Assembly (NCBI GenBank): GCA_938046095.1
Contig: CALIXS010000005.1
Coordinates: 1-64,000 of the forward strand
Source: an uncultured Clostridia bacterium
Lineage (GTDB): Bacteria; Bacillota; Clostridia; Peptostreptococcales; Anaerovoracaceae
Length of the DNA: 64,000 nt
Direction: 5' to 3'
The position numbers were made by a program, and so were the translations under genes. A model generated the notes under the pieces. The model made no database searches. It was not told the origin of the DNA and saw only the letters and a program-made list of their open reading frames with translations. Of the stretch, positions 43,293 to 51,523 are shown piece by piece. How positions within the stretch are numbered: the stretch's first letter is position 1; each line of letters opens with the position of its first letter.

Positions 43293-44606
43293 ATGGATAA
43301 AAATCAAACGATAGAATTGAAAATTACGGACATGACCTCTGACGGCAGAGGTGTGGGGCGCGCGCATGGTATGGCATGCTTTGTCGACGGTGCCGTGGCC
43401 GGGGACACAGTACTGGCGCGCATCACGCGCGTAAAGAAAAGTTATTGCCTTGCTGCAACCGAGACGATAATCAAAAGCTCACCGGACAGACGCGAACCGT
43501 ACTGTGAATACATGGGTGAGTGCGGGGGCTGTCCGTTCGGGCTTCTGACAGACGAGGCGGAGAACAGACTTAAGGAAAAGCATGTGTACGATAAACTCGT
43601 GCGCATCGCCGGGATAGAGATTCCGAAAGTCAGGCATATACTGCGTGCCGCGCGCCCGTTCAATTACAGGAATAAGGCCGTTATGAGCGTAGACGAATCG
43701 GGCCGTGTGGGCTTTATCGCACGTGCAGGCAGCAGGGTCATCGACTGTAAAACCTGCGCACTCCAGGCCCCCTCCGTCGAAGTGTGCGCAGAAGCTCTTC
43801 GTACTTTTATTGCGTGCGAAAATATCGGGTGTATAAAGCGCATGACCGTAAAGACCGCATTCGCAACGGGTGAAGTAATGGTCATCCTGGAAATCTCCGG
43901 TAAAGGGATTCCGGGCTGGGAAAAGTTCGTGATGATGATTGACGATGCCCTCACGGGCGATTACAGTCTGGAGTCAGTCACCCTGGTTGACGGGAACGGG
44001 AGATGCCGCGTATTGGCAGGCAGGAGAACCATAACGGATGAGCTTTGCGGTCTTAAATTTGAGATATCGCCGCTCTCGTTTTATCAGGTCAATCATGATA
44101 TGACCGAAAAGCTGTATGAAACCGCGCTGAGATATGCCGGATTGACCGGTGCGGAAACGATATTGGATCTCTATTGCGGAATAGGTACGATAGGCCTTTC
44201 GGCTGCCCGATCAGGGGCGGCAAAGGTTATAGGTGTTGAGTCCGCAAAAGAGGCTGTTATTGCTGCAAACAGAAATGCCGTCATCAACGGGACAGCAAAC
44301 GCGGTTTGCGAATGCGGTATGGCTGAAACCGTCGTCCCTGAGCTCATTTCCGATGGGATAAAGCCTGACGTCGTGATACTTGATCCGCCGCGCAGAGGCT
44401 GCGATGCAGCACTCATCGACTCCGTCGCAAAATCCACACCTAAGCGTATAGTATATGTATCGTGCGATCCGGCGACACTTGCGCGCGATGTAAGAAAATT
44501 CATCGATAATAAATACGAATTTATAGAAGCTACGCCTGTACAGATGTTTTTGCATACGGGACATATTGAAGTCGTAACACTGCTTACACGAACTGCGAAA
44601 CAGTGA
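43293..44606 (+). CDS. rlmD: 23S rRNA (uracil-5-)-methyltransferase, RumA/RlmD type
   Basis: Methylates a uridine of 23S rRNA with SAM. The 437-residue protein has an N-terminal TRAM-like beta-barrel, the 4Fe-4S motif CEYMGECGGC (about residues 70-79), the SAM motif DLYCGIGTIGLS, DPPRRGCD, and the catalytic cysteine in VSCDPATLARD. No Shine-Dalgarno sequence precedes the ATG, which lies seven bases after a TATAAT box, so the message is probably leaderless. The exact target uridine cannot be told from the sequence. Confidence 0.93.
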   Translation: MDKNQTIELKITDMTSDGRGVGRAHGMACFVDGAVAGDTVLARITRVKKSYCLAATETIIKSSPDRREPYCEYMGECGGCPFGLLTDEAENRLKEKHVYDKLVRIAGIEIPKVRHILRAARPFNYRNKAVMSVDESGRVGFIARAGSRVIDCKTCALQAPSVEVCAEALRTFIACENIGCIKRMTVKTAFATGEVMVILEISGKGIPGWEKFVMMIDDALTGDYSLESVTLVDGNGRCRVLAGRRTITDELCGLKFEISPLSFYQVNHDMTEKLYETALRYAGLTGAETILDLYCGIGTIGLSAARSGAAKVIGVESAKEAVIAANRNAVINGTANAVCECGMAETVVPELISDGIKPDVVILDPPRRGCDAALIDSVAKSTPKRIVYVSCDPATLARDVRKFIDNKYEFIEATPVQMFLHTGHIEVVTLLTRTAKQ

Positions 44607-44734
44607 AGTAGAAGCAGATGTACATCTCATGCAAAGATTCCAGTCCAATGGGATTAGCTCTGCAATTTTGAACAAAATGTGCAGTCTCAGTTGCTGAATG
44701 CATATGTACATTAGTCAATGATGTGAGACCAAAA

Positions 44735-44763
44735 TTGTAAAAAGGACCGAAAAGGAGTATAAT
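44735..44763 (+). promoter_or_regulatory. Orphan promoter in the AT-rich region
   Basis: TTGTAA (44735-44740) and TATAAT (44758-44763) are 17 bases apart. No clear gene starts within 300 bases; it may have belonged to a lost gene or drive the region towards the lipoprotein. The rest of 44607-44823 shows nothing recognisable. Confidence 0.6.
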
Positions 44764-44823
44764 ACAAATAGCGTAGATAGGATCGACTGATCGACTGGCA
44801 GGATAATACTGCATTTATTTAAG

Positions 44824-45045
44824 TTAACAGAAAAACATTTCTTTATTATCGTTTATTAGTAAATAATTAACTTCAGGGACAGATAGATTAAATTGCAAAT
44901 CAAAAGAAATTTTCAAACCCGGTTTGCCAGGCGGGGAGGCTTTTTTCGGTATGATTTTTTCATTGACTGTGGCTATTTCGGAACAAATATAGGATACTTT
45001 CTGCCGTTCCATTAACAGTATCGAAATGAATTGACTGAAATTCAT
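44824..45045 (-). CDS. Possible 73-residue hypothetical protein
   Basis: An isolated minus-strand frame in otherwise non-coding, AT-rich DNA. GAAGGG lies close before the ATG (only two bases). The product has an aromatic and hydrophobic start and a PPGKPGLK turn, without a recognised domain. It may be a remnant of a mobile element or chance. Confidence 0.22.
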   Translation of the reverse strand: MNFSQFISILLMERQKVSYICSEIATVNEKIIPKKASPPGKPGLKISFDLQFNLSVPEVNYLLINDNKEMFFC

Positions 45046-45071
45046 ATCCCTTCTTTCAAAAGGGCTTGTGA

Positions 45072-45260
45072 ACTCCGAAACCGCTGACCGACGAAAAGCG
45101 CATGAACGCCTTCATCATTGATGACAGTCTGTTGGGAAGAACAGGCCGTCGTAAAACAGAACGCGGGTCAAATGTATTCGATCGCGTGTCTATGCGATTT
45201 AGGAAAGGTTATTTAATGATAACTCTTGTATGAATCGATAGAAGCGCTTTCCTTTTAAAG
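45072..45260 (+). pseudogene. IS4-like transposase remnant
   Basis: Between two stops the frame reads LTDEKRMNAFIIDDSLLGR, then KTERGSNVFDRVSMRFRKGY and LMITLV. After an in-frame TGA (45231-45233) it goes on IDRSAFLL. This matches the DDE region of IS4-type transposases, where FIIDDS carries a catalytic aspartate, FDHV...KG(F/Y)xMLTLGW follows, and TD..SFLP comes next. The TGA stands where tryptophan is expected. Both ends of the gene are missing and no terminal repeats were found, so the element is dead. Confidence 0.75.
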
Positions 45261-45308
45261 TTATTTTGTCACCTTTTCCAGCAGTATTTGAAGAAACGGA
45301 GGGATAGT

Positions 45309-45926
45309 ATGAACCTTGTAAAAAAAATTGCGGCGGTTCTGGCAGTATTGATTCTTATTTTTTGTATCGCGGGCTGCGGCAATGTGAAAGAAAAGGCAGA
45401 TGAAGAAGTACAGGAAAAGACTTCTACTGCAGAGACTTCCAATGAAAAGATGAGCGATGGTAAGATATTCCACGCCGAAGATTTGGTAACCATGGAGGAA
45501 ATATCGACAATTACAGGGGTTCCTATTGTTGATATAAAGCATTGGGACAATGATTATACAGGTTTGCTGGGAGCAACCTACCTTGTGGAAAAAGATGGAT
45601 ATGACGGGTTTACGCTCAATTGCTATCAACAATCTTATCGCGGTGCGGCTGATGACGATGTGACACATCCGGTTTTTGGTCCCGAGGTGAAAGGGGATTA
45701 TGAAAAGAGAAAGCGTATTGTTGAGGAAAGCGGCTCTCTGGAAGTAGTGGAAGGTTTGGGGCAGGAGGCGTACTATGACAACGTTCAGTACATATTGTAT
45801 GTACTCTATAATGATGAGTATTACTTGGAGGTGAGAGATAATTATTTTGATGATCCTGCCACACATAAAGCAATGGCCATAAAGATAGCGGAGAAAGCTG
45901 TGGAAAGGCTATCTGAAAAGCTGTGA
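45309..45926 (+). CDS. Lipoprotein of unknown function
   Basis: From the ATG at 45309 (GGAGGG site seven bases upstream) the 205-residue protein has a lipoprotein signal with lipobox IAGC (cysteine about residue 21), then a charged E/K/T-rich linker. A small alpha/beta domain of about 150 residues contains EEISTITGVPI and VEGLGQEAYY. It should be attached to the outer face of the membrane. No family is recognised. It is AT-richer than surrounding operons, sits next to a transposase remnant and is followed by two terminators. Confidence 0.82.
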   Translation: MNLVKKIAAVLAVLILIFCIAGCGNVKEKADEEVQEKTSTAETSNEKMSDGKIFHAEDLVTMEEISTITGVPIVDIKHWDNDYTGLLGATYLVEKDGYDGFTLNCYQQSYRGAADDDVTHPVFGPEVKGDYEKRKRIVEESGSLEVVEGLGQEAYYDNVQYILYVLYNDEYYLEVRDNYFDDPATHKAMAIKIAEKAVERLSEKL

Positions 45927-45958
45927 TACAGCCGGCTTTCTCATAAGCAACTATTAGC

Positions 45959-46016
45959 AAAAGAGTATCTGCATGCCGGGTTGCCTCTTAACAGACGATG
46001 TGCAGGTGCTCTTTTT
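45959..46016 (+). terminator. Terminator after the lipoprotein gene
   Basis: AAAAGAG and CTGCA (45959-45973) pair with TGCAG and CTCTTTT (46001-46015) around a 27-base loop, ending in a T-run. Confidence 0.68.
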
Positions 46017-46079
46017 ATCCGGTCATCTCATGATAATGACAAGAGATTACACCGTTTTTCAGACCTTTCTTAACAAATT

Positions 46080-46127
46080 CAAAACCTCCTACGGCATTTA
46101 TATACTACCATAGGAGGTTTTGTTTTT
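46080..46127. terminator. Strong hairpin terminator between converging genes
   Basis: A perfect 12-bp stem, CAAAACCTCCTA (46080-46091) with its complement (46111-46122), is followed by TTTTT on the plus strand. It lies between the lipoprotein and the minus-strand adhesin, and may serve both. Confidence 0.82.
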
Positions 46128-46175
46128 CCTTTTTATACAGGCTTTTTTCTTACAGAACTGTGATTTTGCTATATC

Positions 46176-47951
46176 TTATGAACGTTTTTTTCTTCGGCCG
46201 ATTATAAAGCGGATTCCTCCCAGAATAACGATCATCATTCCTCCGTAAAGCGTAAGCTTGCTGGTATCACCTGTATTCGGCGTTTCGGTTTGCGCATTTG
46301 GCTTATTATGTGCTGCAGACCCTGCAGGTGGAGTTGCAAACCCTGTAGGTGGTGTTGTAGACCCTGTAGGTGGTGTTGCAGGTCCTCCGGGTGTTGCAGG
46401 TGTCTCCTCGGTATTGGTAATAATGTACCCGTTCACGGCATCACCTGTGATAGTTGTAGAATATCCCGGTACATTTTCTTCTTTAACGGTATAAATGATC
46501 TCATGACCGTCATCTTTGTCGTACTTCGGCAGATTCTTGAATTCATGCTTCCAGTTATTGTCCCTGGTAAGCGTAGCCTCCTGCTTTTCCGCATTATCGG
46601 CCAACAGTTTGACAGTTACGGAATCCGCTTCCTTGCCGACCCACTTTTTTGTGACATTAACCGAAATCTTTTCTGTATTGGCAATCTTTTTATCTATAAT
46701 CGTTTTACTTGCCTTTTTTGTTCCCGAATCAAAATCGGCAGATAAAACATTCACATCTTCTGCGGGTTCAAAACCGTTCGGGGCCATGGATTCATGAAGT
46801 ATATAATCGTCGCGCAGCAATCCGTCCAGTTTTGCATGCCCGTTTGCATCTGTTGTAATTTGTCCTACGGTAGCCCCGGAACGTACACGGATAATATCAA
46901 ATACCGCATCTTTTAGAGGATTACCGTCGGGATCCGTTTTGTTGATTTCGACAGAAAGGCTGTATCCCTCTCCTGAACCGCCTGCTCCGAGGATTTTATA
47001 CGTGTAGTTATCTCTGTACTCAATCCCGTCATTTATAAAAGTTGCCTCATTTTTGAATTCCTCATCGACAAGCGGCGTATACGCTATTTTTACGCGATAA
47101 CGAAACCACAGGCCGGTACCTGCAGGCATGTTGCCGATATCGATAGTAAAACCGGGGTTATTGTTATATGTGATTTTATTTATATACTGATCCGTAACAG
47201 TCACCGGATTTGTCATCTTTACATCATTTCCGGCAGGTGTCAATTCCCATTTGCCTTGAAATACTTCCAGTGTGCCCGGAATATAGCTCACGCCGGGATT
47301 CAAAAGTGTATCCGTAATTTTAGCATCGATCAGTTCATTGTTCTTCTGATTGATTTTAATTTGATAGATGCCTACAGTACTGTCCTGACTCCACATCCAA
47401 CCTGATTTAACAATATCCTGCAAGGGCATTTGAGCCGTTTTATATGGAACAAATCCGGCAGGAACGATATCTTCATTTACAAACAGCGTGATAAAAATAT
47501 CCTGGTCTGATGTATAAACCGCATTATCAATCTGTACATTGAATGAAAACTTTCCTTCTATATCCGATTTGCCTTCAGCATAATTCGTATATGTCAAAAC
47601 TACTTTAGCCGGATCTCCATCTATTATCTGTCCATTTGCGACAACATTGTTCCCATCCTTAACTTCAAAGGAGAATGGCGATGCAGGCACAATACCCATC
47701 GGTAACATGATTGTCGTCGTATCGCCTTCATGTACCGTATCATCCGGCAGCGTATAATCTATATTGATCCGAAACGGTTGCCAGGCGCCGATAGCTTCTG
47801 TAATGTCGTTTCCGTTGGTATCGGTGATACTCGCGCCTGTAATTACATTAATCAGCTCATCTGCATAAGCAGGAGTACTTAGGCCATGCAGTATAAGACC
47901 TCCTGCCATTAATAACGACAAAAATACACCAAGGCATTTTTTTCTTTTCAT
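46176..47951 (-). CDS. Sortase-anchored surface protein with Cna/SpaA-type domains
   Basis: From the ATG at 47951 (GGAGG and AGAAGGG upstream) the protein has 591 residues. In order it has a signal peptide (MKRKKCLGVFLSLLMAG... ending AYA), and an N-terminal adhesin-like beta region (about 32-330). A SpaA-type isopeptide domain starts EINKTDPDGNPLKDAVFDI. A Cna_B domain starts VTKKWVGKEADSVTVKLL. A P/T/G repeat stalk follows, then a sorting signal TPNTG, a hydrophobic helix and RRKKRS. The motif begins with T where LPxTG has L. Such proteins bind host or partner cell surfaces. It is AT-rich and stands alone beside a transposase remnant. Confidence 0.92.
   Translation of the reverse strand: MKRKKCLGVFLSLLMAGGLILHGLSTPAYADELINVITGASITDTNGNDITEAIGAWQPFRINIDYTLPDDTVHEGDTTTIMLPMGIVPASPFSFEVKDGNNVVANGQIIDGDPAKVVLTYTNYAEGKSDIEGKFSFNVQIDNAVYTSDQDIFITLFVNEDIVPAGFVPYKTAQMPLQDIVKSGWMWSQDSTVGIYQIKINQKNNELIDAKITDTLLNPGVSYIPGTLEVFQGKWELTPAGNDVKMTNPVTVTDQYINKITYNNNPGFTIDIGNMPAGTGLWFRYRVKIAYTPLVDEEFKNEATFINDGIEYRDNYTYKILGAGGSGEGYSLSVEINKTDPDGNPLKDAVFDIIRVRSGATVGQITTDANGHAKLDGLLRDDYILHESMAPNGFEPAEDVNVLSADFDSGTKKASKTIIDKKIANTEKISVNVTKKWVGKEADSVTVKLLADNAEKQEATLTRDNNWKHEFKNLPKYDKDDGHEIIYTVKEENVPGYSTTITGDAVNGYIITNTEETPATPGGPATPPTGSTTPPTGFATPPAGSAAHNKPNAQTETPNTGDTSKLTLYGGMMIVILGGIRFIIGRRKKRS
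46319..46381. repeat. Three 21-bp tandem repeats in the adhesin stalk
   Basis: Units at 46319-46339, 46340-46360 and 46361-46381 share ACCCTG(T/C)AGGTGG(T/A)GTTG. A degenerate fourth unit follows. They encode the PPTG-type heptad stalk, and copy number could vary between strains. Confidence 0.85.
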
Positions 47952-48504
47952 AACCCTTCTTTTCCTCCTTGATTTGTTAAAAAAATTGAGAGGTTTTGTT
48001 TGGAATAAAATGCAAACAAACCGTTTCGCGCTTTGTATGTATCGTTTAATTAAAAGCACGGTATTAAACTCATAAACACCTCTAAACTCATACAGATGTA
48101 TTTTAACAATTTTGCAACAAAAAGTCTATCTGCTTTTTTGCTTTTAACAAAATATTCCCATGATTCTCTTAAGTACTGAAACAGGTGTTATATTTTGAGA
48201 AATACCCCGGTACCGGCTTTTAAGTTTTTTCAACTTTAAGCTGCTTTTTACGGGCAAAGCGTGACAGCGTTTTATTAATGTTATAAGGTGGTATATAACA
48301 AAAGCGTAAAGCCCCCCGCAATAAAGGCGCGAAGACCGCAATACAAAGTCGCGGGGAACCCCTGAACAAAGCGCGGGAGGTTGTTTGTACTGCCGCATGA
48401 CATGTGATATCATAATATGTAGGTGCGAACGGCCGCGGATATTGTGGCGCTTCGCCCCGCAGGCAAAGTAATATTCATATTAAATCCGAAAAAGGAGGAT
48501 AAAA
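47952..48504. other. 553-base intergenic region with GC-rich dyads
   Basis: The region holds the adhesin's upstream side (AT-rich, no clear promoter) and, at about 48315-48380, a cluster of CG-rich inverted segments (CCCCGC against GCGGGG, CGCGA against TCGCG) that can form alternative hairpins. No coding sequence is supported, and the only minus-strand frame, at 48144-48413, has no binding site. Confidence 0.4.
48385..48413 (+). promoter_or_regulatory. Possible promoter of the ferritin gene
   Basis: TTGTAC (48385-48390) and TATCAT (48408-48413) are 17 bases apart; the -35 box is weak. Confidence 0.45.
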
Positions 48505-49017
48505 ATGATGGACAGGAAGATAAAGGATATGATTAACGAGCAGATAAACAAGGAGTTTTATTCGGCGTATTTGTATCTCGACTTTGCAAATTATTATTAC
48601 GATAAAGGGCTCGACGGTTTTGCAAACTGGTATGACGTACAGGCGCAGGAGGAGCGCGATCACGCCATGCTGATGCGCACGTATCTCCAAAACAACGGCG
48701 AGTGTGTTATCCTCGATGCAATAGCAAAGCCTGACAAATCGTATGTGAACATCGACGATCCGCTAAAGTACGCTCTTGAACATGAGCAATACATTACGGC
48801 CTCAATCAATACGATTTACAGAGCGGCAGATGAAGCAAACGATTACAGAACGATGCAGTTCTACGATTGGTTCATAAAGGAGCAGGGTGAGGAGGAGAAG
48901 AATGCGGACGACCTTATTAAAAAGTTCGAGCTGTTCGGCTCTGACCCTAAAGGGCTGTACGCTCTTAATCAGGAACTGCTTGCAAGAACATATACGGCGC
49001 CGTCGCTTACGGTATGA
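48505..49017 (+). CDS. ftnA: Ferritin
   Basis: Iron-storage cage protein with ferroxidase activity. The 170-residue length is normal. Ferroxidase ligands are visible: E17 in NKEFYSAYLYL, EERDH (about residues 50-54) and the later EQYITASI and KEQGEEEK segments. AAAAAGGAGG precedes two consecutive ATGs at 48505 and 48508. It heads a group with rubrerythrin and superoxide reductase, so the locus handles iron and oxygen stress. Confidence 0.96.
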   Translation: MMDRKIKDMINEQINKEFYSAYLYLDFANYYYDKGLDGFANWYDVQAQEERDHAMLMRTYLQNNGECVILDAIAKPDKSYVNIDDPLKYALEHEQYITASINTIYRAADEANDYRTMQFYDWFIKEQGEEEKNADDLIKKFELFGSDPKGLYALNQELLARTYTAPSLTV

Positions 49018-49108
49018 TTATGTGCATGGGAAAAGGTACGGCTCCCGTAAGAAATGAGATTGATCGTTCGTTAATGTAAATTATATAAACCAAATGGAGG
49101 AGCGCAGA

Positions 49109-49753
49109 ATGATGTACATTTGTAAGGTGTGCGGGTACGTGCATGAGGGCGACAATCCGCCCGAAGAGTGCCCTAAATGCCATCAGAAAGGGGTATTTGA
49201 AAAAATGGAGTCCAGGAAAAATCCGTATGCCGGCACAAAGACCGAGAAAAACCTGCTCGAGGCTTTTGCCGGTGAGTCACAGGCAAGAAACAAGTATACA
49301 TATTTCGCGTCGGTAGCGAAAAAAGCGGGATTCGAGCAGATTGCCGCATTGTTCCTCAAGACCGCGGAAAACGAAAAAGAGCATGCAAAGCTGTGGTTCA
49401 AGGCGCTCGGAATGCTGGGCGATACATCGGAAAACCTTGAGGCTGCCGCGCAGGGAGAAAACTACGAGTGGACCGATATGTATGAGCGTATGGCAAAGGA
49501 CGCGGATGAAGAAGGATTCCATGAGCTCGCGGAGCAGTTCAGAGGTGTCGCCGCAATAGAGAAGACGCACGAGGAGCGTTATAGAAAACTTCTGCAGAAC
49601 GTTCAATTAAAGGAAGTATTCGAAAAGAGCGAGGTCAAAATCTGGGAGTGCCGCAACTGCGGTCACATCATTGTGGGAACAAAGGCTCCGGAGGTGTGCC
49701 CTGTATGCAAGCATCCTAAAGCATACTTCGAGATACATGCAGAAAACTATTAG
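49109..49753 (+). CDS. rbr: Rubrerythrin with N- and C-terminal rubredoxin-like knuckles
   Basis: From the ATG at 49109 (GGAGGAG seven bases upstream) the 214-residue protein has three parts. First is a rubredoxin-like knuckle (CKVC...CPKC, residues 5-25). Next is a diiron four-helix domain with EAFAGESQARNKY and ENEKEH, then EGFHELAEQFRGVAAIEKTHEER. Last is a second knuckle (CRNC...CPVC, about 180-200). Ordinary rubrerythrins have only the C-terminal one and reverse rubrerythrins only the N-terminal one. It reduces hydrogen peroxide with electrons from the Fe(SCys)4 sites. An in-frame ATG at 49094 belongs to the binding site. Confidence 0.93.
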   Translation: MMYICKVCGYVHEGDNPPEECPKCHQKGVFEKMESRKNPYAGTKTEKNLLEAFAGESQARNKYTYFASVAKKAGFEQIAALFLKTAENEKEHAKLWFKALGMLGDTSENLEAAAQGENYEWTDMYERMAKDADEEGFHELAEQFRGVAAIEKTHEERYRKLLQNVQLKEVFEKSEVKIWECRNCGHIIVGTKAPEVCPVCKHPKAYFEIHAENY

Positions 49754-49810
49754 CGGACAAATGTTCGATTCGGTCTGATGTCGAAGGTCAAAATGAGAAG
49801 GGAGATTATT

Positions 49811-50185
49811 ATGGTATTTTACAGATGTGAGAAGTGCGGCAATTTCGTCACATTTCTCGGAGAAAAGAAGGCTACTCCTGTATGCTGCGGAGAGCCGATG
49901 ACTGAGGTCATCGCAAACACTACGGATGCGGCTGTGGAAAAACACGTACCTGTCATCATGGTTGATGGGAATAAGGTCACGGTTCGCGTAGGTTCCGTAA
50001 ACCACCCGATGCTCGAGGAACATTACATTCAGTTCATAATACTCGAGACGAAGAAGGGCTGCCAGAAGAAAGATCTTAAACCCGGTGAAGAACCTGCGGC
50101 GACATTCGTTCTTACTGACGATGATCAGCCGGTTTCGGCATACGAGTACTGCAATCTGCACGGTTTTTGGAAAGCGGATTGCTAA
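49811..50185 (+). CDS. dfx: Desulfoferrodoxin (superoxide reductase)
   Basis: Reduces superoxide to peroxide without making oxygen. The 124-residue protein has an N-terminal desulforedoxin-like Fe site (CEKC then VCC) and the catalytic iron site ligands EKHVPVI, NHPMLEEHYIQ and CNLHGFW (histidines and one cysteine), so it is the two-iron class. GAAGGGAG precedes the ATG at 49811; upstream codons of the open frame are not used. Peroxide made here can be removed by the neighbouring rubrerythrin. Confidence 0.95.
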   Translation: MVFYRCEKCGNFVTFLGEKKATPVCCGEPMTEVIANTTDAAVEKHVPVIMVDGNKVTVRVGSVNHPMLEEHYIQFIILETKKGCQKKDLKPGEEPAATFVLTDDDQPVSAYEYCNLHGFWKADC

Positions 50186-50233
50186 AAGCACCGGTGCGAC
50201 TCGGGTATAGGATATAACCTGACAAATAAAGAA

Positions 50234-50268
50234 CGGGAGGGCGAGATCTGCATGCCCTCCCGATGTTT
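50234..50268 (+). terminator. Terminator after dfx
   Basis: CGGGAGGGC (50234-50242) pairs with GCCCTCCCG (50254-50262), followed by ATGTTTTATT. Confidence 0.9.
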
Positions 50269-50288
50269 TATTCAAAAATGAGGATTTT

Positions 50289-50408
50289 GTGAAATACCGG
50301 GATGTAAATGCGCAGACAATAGACCGCCTGATCGAAAATGGTCGGGAATGGGGTACTCCGATAAGTCACGAAACGTATGAGGCGGCAAAGCGAGGTCAGG
50401 AGGAATGA
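50289..50408 (+). pseudogene. Truncated N terminus of a class I SAM methyltransferase
   Basis: A GTG-initiated 39-codon frame reads VKYRDVNAQTIDRLIENG then REWGTPISHETYEAA. This resembles the start of a common clostridial SAM-dependent methyltransferase (DIN..TID.WV..GWEWG.PISHE.Y). Everything after about residue 39 is missing. The stop overlaps the cbiL start (ATGA), so it could be translated and coupled to cbiL as a leader peptide. Identified by eye only. Confidence 0.5.
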
Positions 50409-51097
50409 CGGGAAAATATGAAAAAGGTCTTTTATTCGGCGTCGGTGTAGGACCGGGTGATCCCGAGCTCATAACCGTAAAGGCTCTCAGAATTCTTGCG
50501 TATTGCGACGTGGTGGGTATACCGGGGAAGGAACCTTCGCAAAGCGTGGCGTACCGCATTGCTGCGGCGGCGTATCCCGAAATATGCGGCAAGGAAAAGC
50601 TGATGCTCGAAACGCCCATGACGAAGGATTATAACTTGTTGAACCGAAATTATGATGAGCTTGCATCGCGTGCAGAGGAGGAGCTCAATCGTGGTAAAAA
50701 TGTCGCAATACTGACGCTGGGAGATCCGACTATATATTCGACCTGCATATACATAATAAGAAGGGCTGCAGCACACGGGTATCGCACACAGCTCGTGAGC
50801 GGCGTTCCGTCCTTTTGTGCAGTTGCTGCAAAGCTCGGCGACAGTCTGGCGGATCGCGACACGCAGATACATATAATACCCGCGTCTTACGGTACGGAGG
50901 AGGCGCTCGCTCTCCCCGGGACAAAGATTCTTATGAAAGCGGGCAAAACGATACACGAAGCGAAGTGTGCAGTACTTGAAGGCGGCTTTGAGGCATCACT
51001 CGCAGTAAACTGCGGCATGCCCGGAGAACAAATATATGAGGACGCAGCTGATGCCCCGGATGATGCAGGATATTATTCTATGTTAATAGTCAGGTGA
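50405..51097 (+). CDS. cbiL: Precorrin-2 / cobalt-factor II C20-methyltransferase
   Basis: Adds a methyl group at C20 in the corrin ring pathway using SAM. The 230-residue protein has the tetrapyrrole methylase motifs VGVGPGDPELITVKA near the start, LTLGDPTIYST and VSGVPSFCAVA. AGGAGG lies before the ATG. In an anaerobe the anaerobic (CbiL) version is expected. It stands apart from other cob/cbi genes in this window; the only related gene is the exported CbiK-like protein downstream, which has its own riboswitch. Confidence 0.95.
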   Translation: MTGKYEKGLLFGVGVGPGDPELITVKALRILAYCDVVGIPGKEPSQSVAYRIAAAAYPEICGKEKLMLETPMTKDYNLLNRNYDELASRAEEELNRGKNVAILTLGDPTIYSTCIYIIRRAAAHGYRTQLVSGVPSFCAVAAKLGDSLADRDTQIHIIPASYGTEEALALPGTKILMKAGKTIHEAKCAVLEGGFEASLAVNCGMPGEQIYEDAADAPDDAGYYSMLIVR

Positions 51098-51208
51098 CGG
51101 TAAAGGATCCGTGCAAAACGGTCATATTCCTGTTTCTTTGAAGAGAAGGAGCGGCAGAAGGAGCATAATCCGGCGTCTTTCATGGCATCACGCGCGCCTC
51201 GTGATTCC

Positions 51209-51237
51209 TTGACTTGCAGATTTCGCTGTGATATATT
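51209..51237 (+). promoter_or_regulatory. Promoter of the cobalamin-riboswitch transcript
   Basis: TTGACT (51209-51214) and TATATT (51232-51237) are separated by 17 bases, about 30 bases before the riboswitch. Confidence 0.83.
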
Positions 51238-51269
51238 TTAGATGTACGAAACTGAATATGAATAGCAAC

Positions 51270-51430
51270 GCAAAGGTGTCGGCATTTCGCACAAGTGCCG
51301 GTGAAAAGGGAATCCGGTGAGAATCCGGAGCGATGCAGTCACTGTGTAAGCGAGTAGACTCAGGTGTTCCACCGCATGAGCGGGAAGGATGAGGATACGT
51401 TGACCGAAGTCAGGAGACCTGCCTATGCGG
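51270..51430 (+). promoter_or_regulatory. Cobalamin riboswitch
   Basis: The conserved blocks occur in order: AAGGTGTC (51272), AAAAGGGAATCCGGTGAGAA (51303 on), GCAGTCACTGTGTAAGCGAG, and the B12 box GTCAGGAGACCTGCC (51409-51423). It controls the two lipoprotein genes downstream and should lower their expression when cobalamin is plentiful. Confidence 0.95.
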
Positions 51431-51523
51431 AGGATTTGAGATCTGCTGCCCACGGATCTGCCTTTTGGGAGAAGTTTCGGGACATCGCTGTGATGTGCCG
51501 GTTTGATACTGCAAATAGACGTG

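Noticed and set aside
44584..44814. Minus-strand 76-codon frame after rlmD
   Set aside because: It overlaps the end of rlmD and the orphan promoter and has no recognisable domain.
48144..48413. Minus-strand 89-codon frame in the intergenic region before ferritin
   Set aside because: No binding site or domain is seen, and it covers hairpin-rich DNA that looks non-coding.
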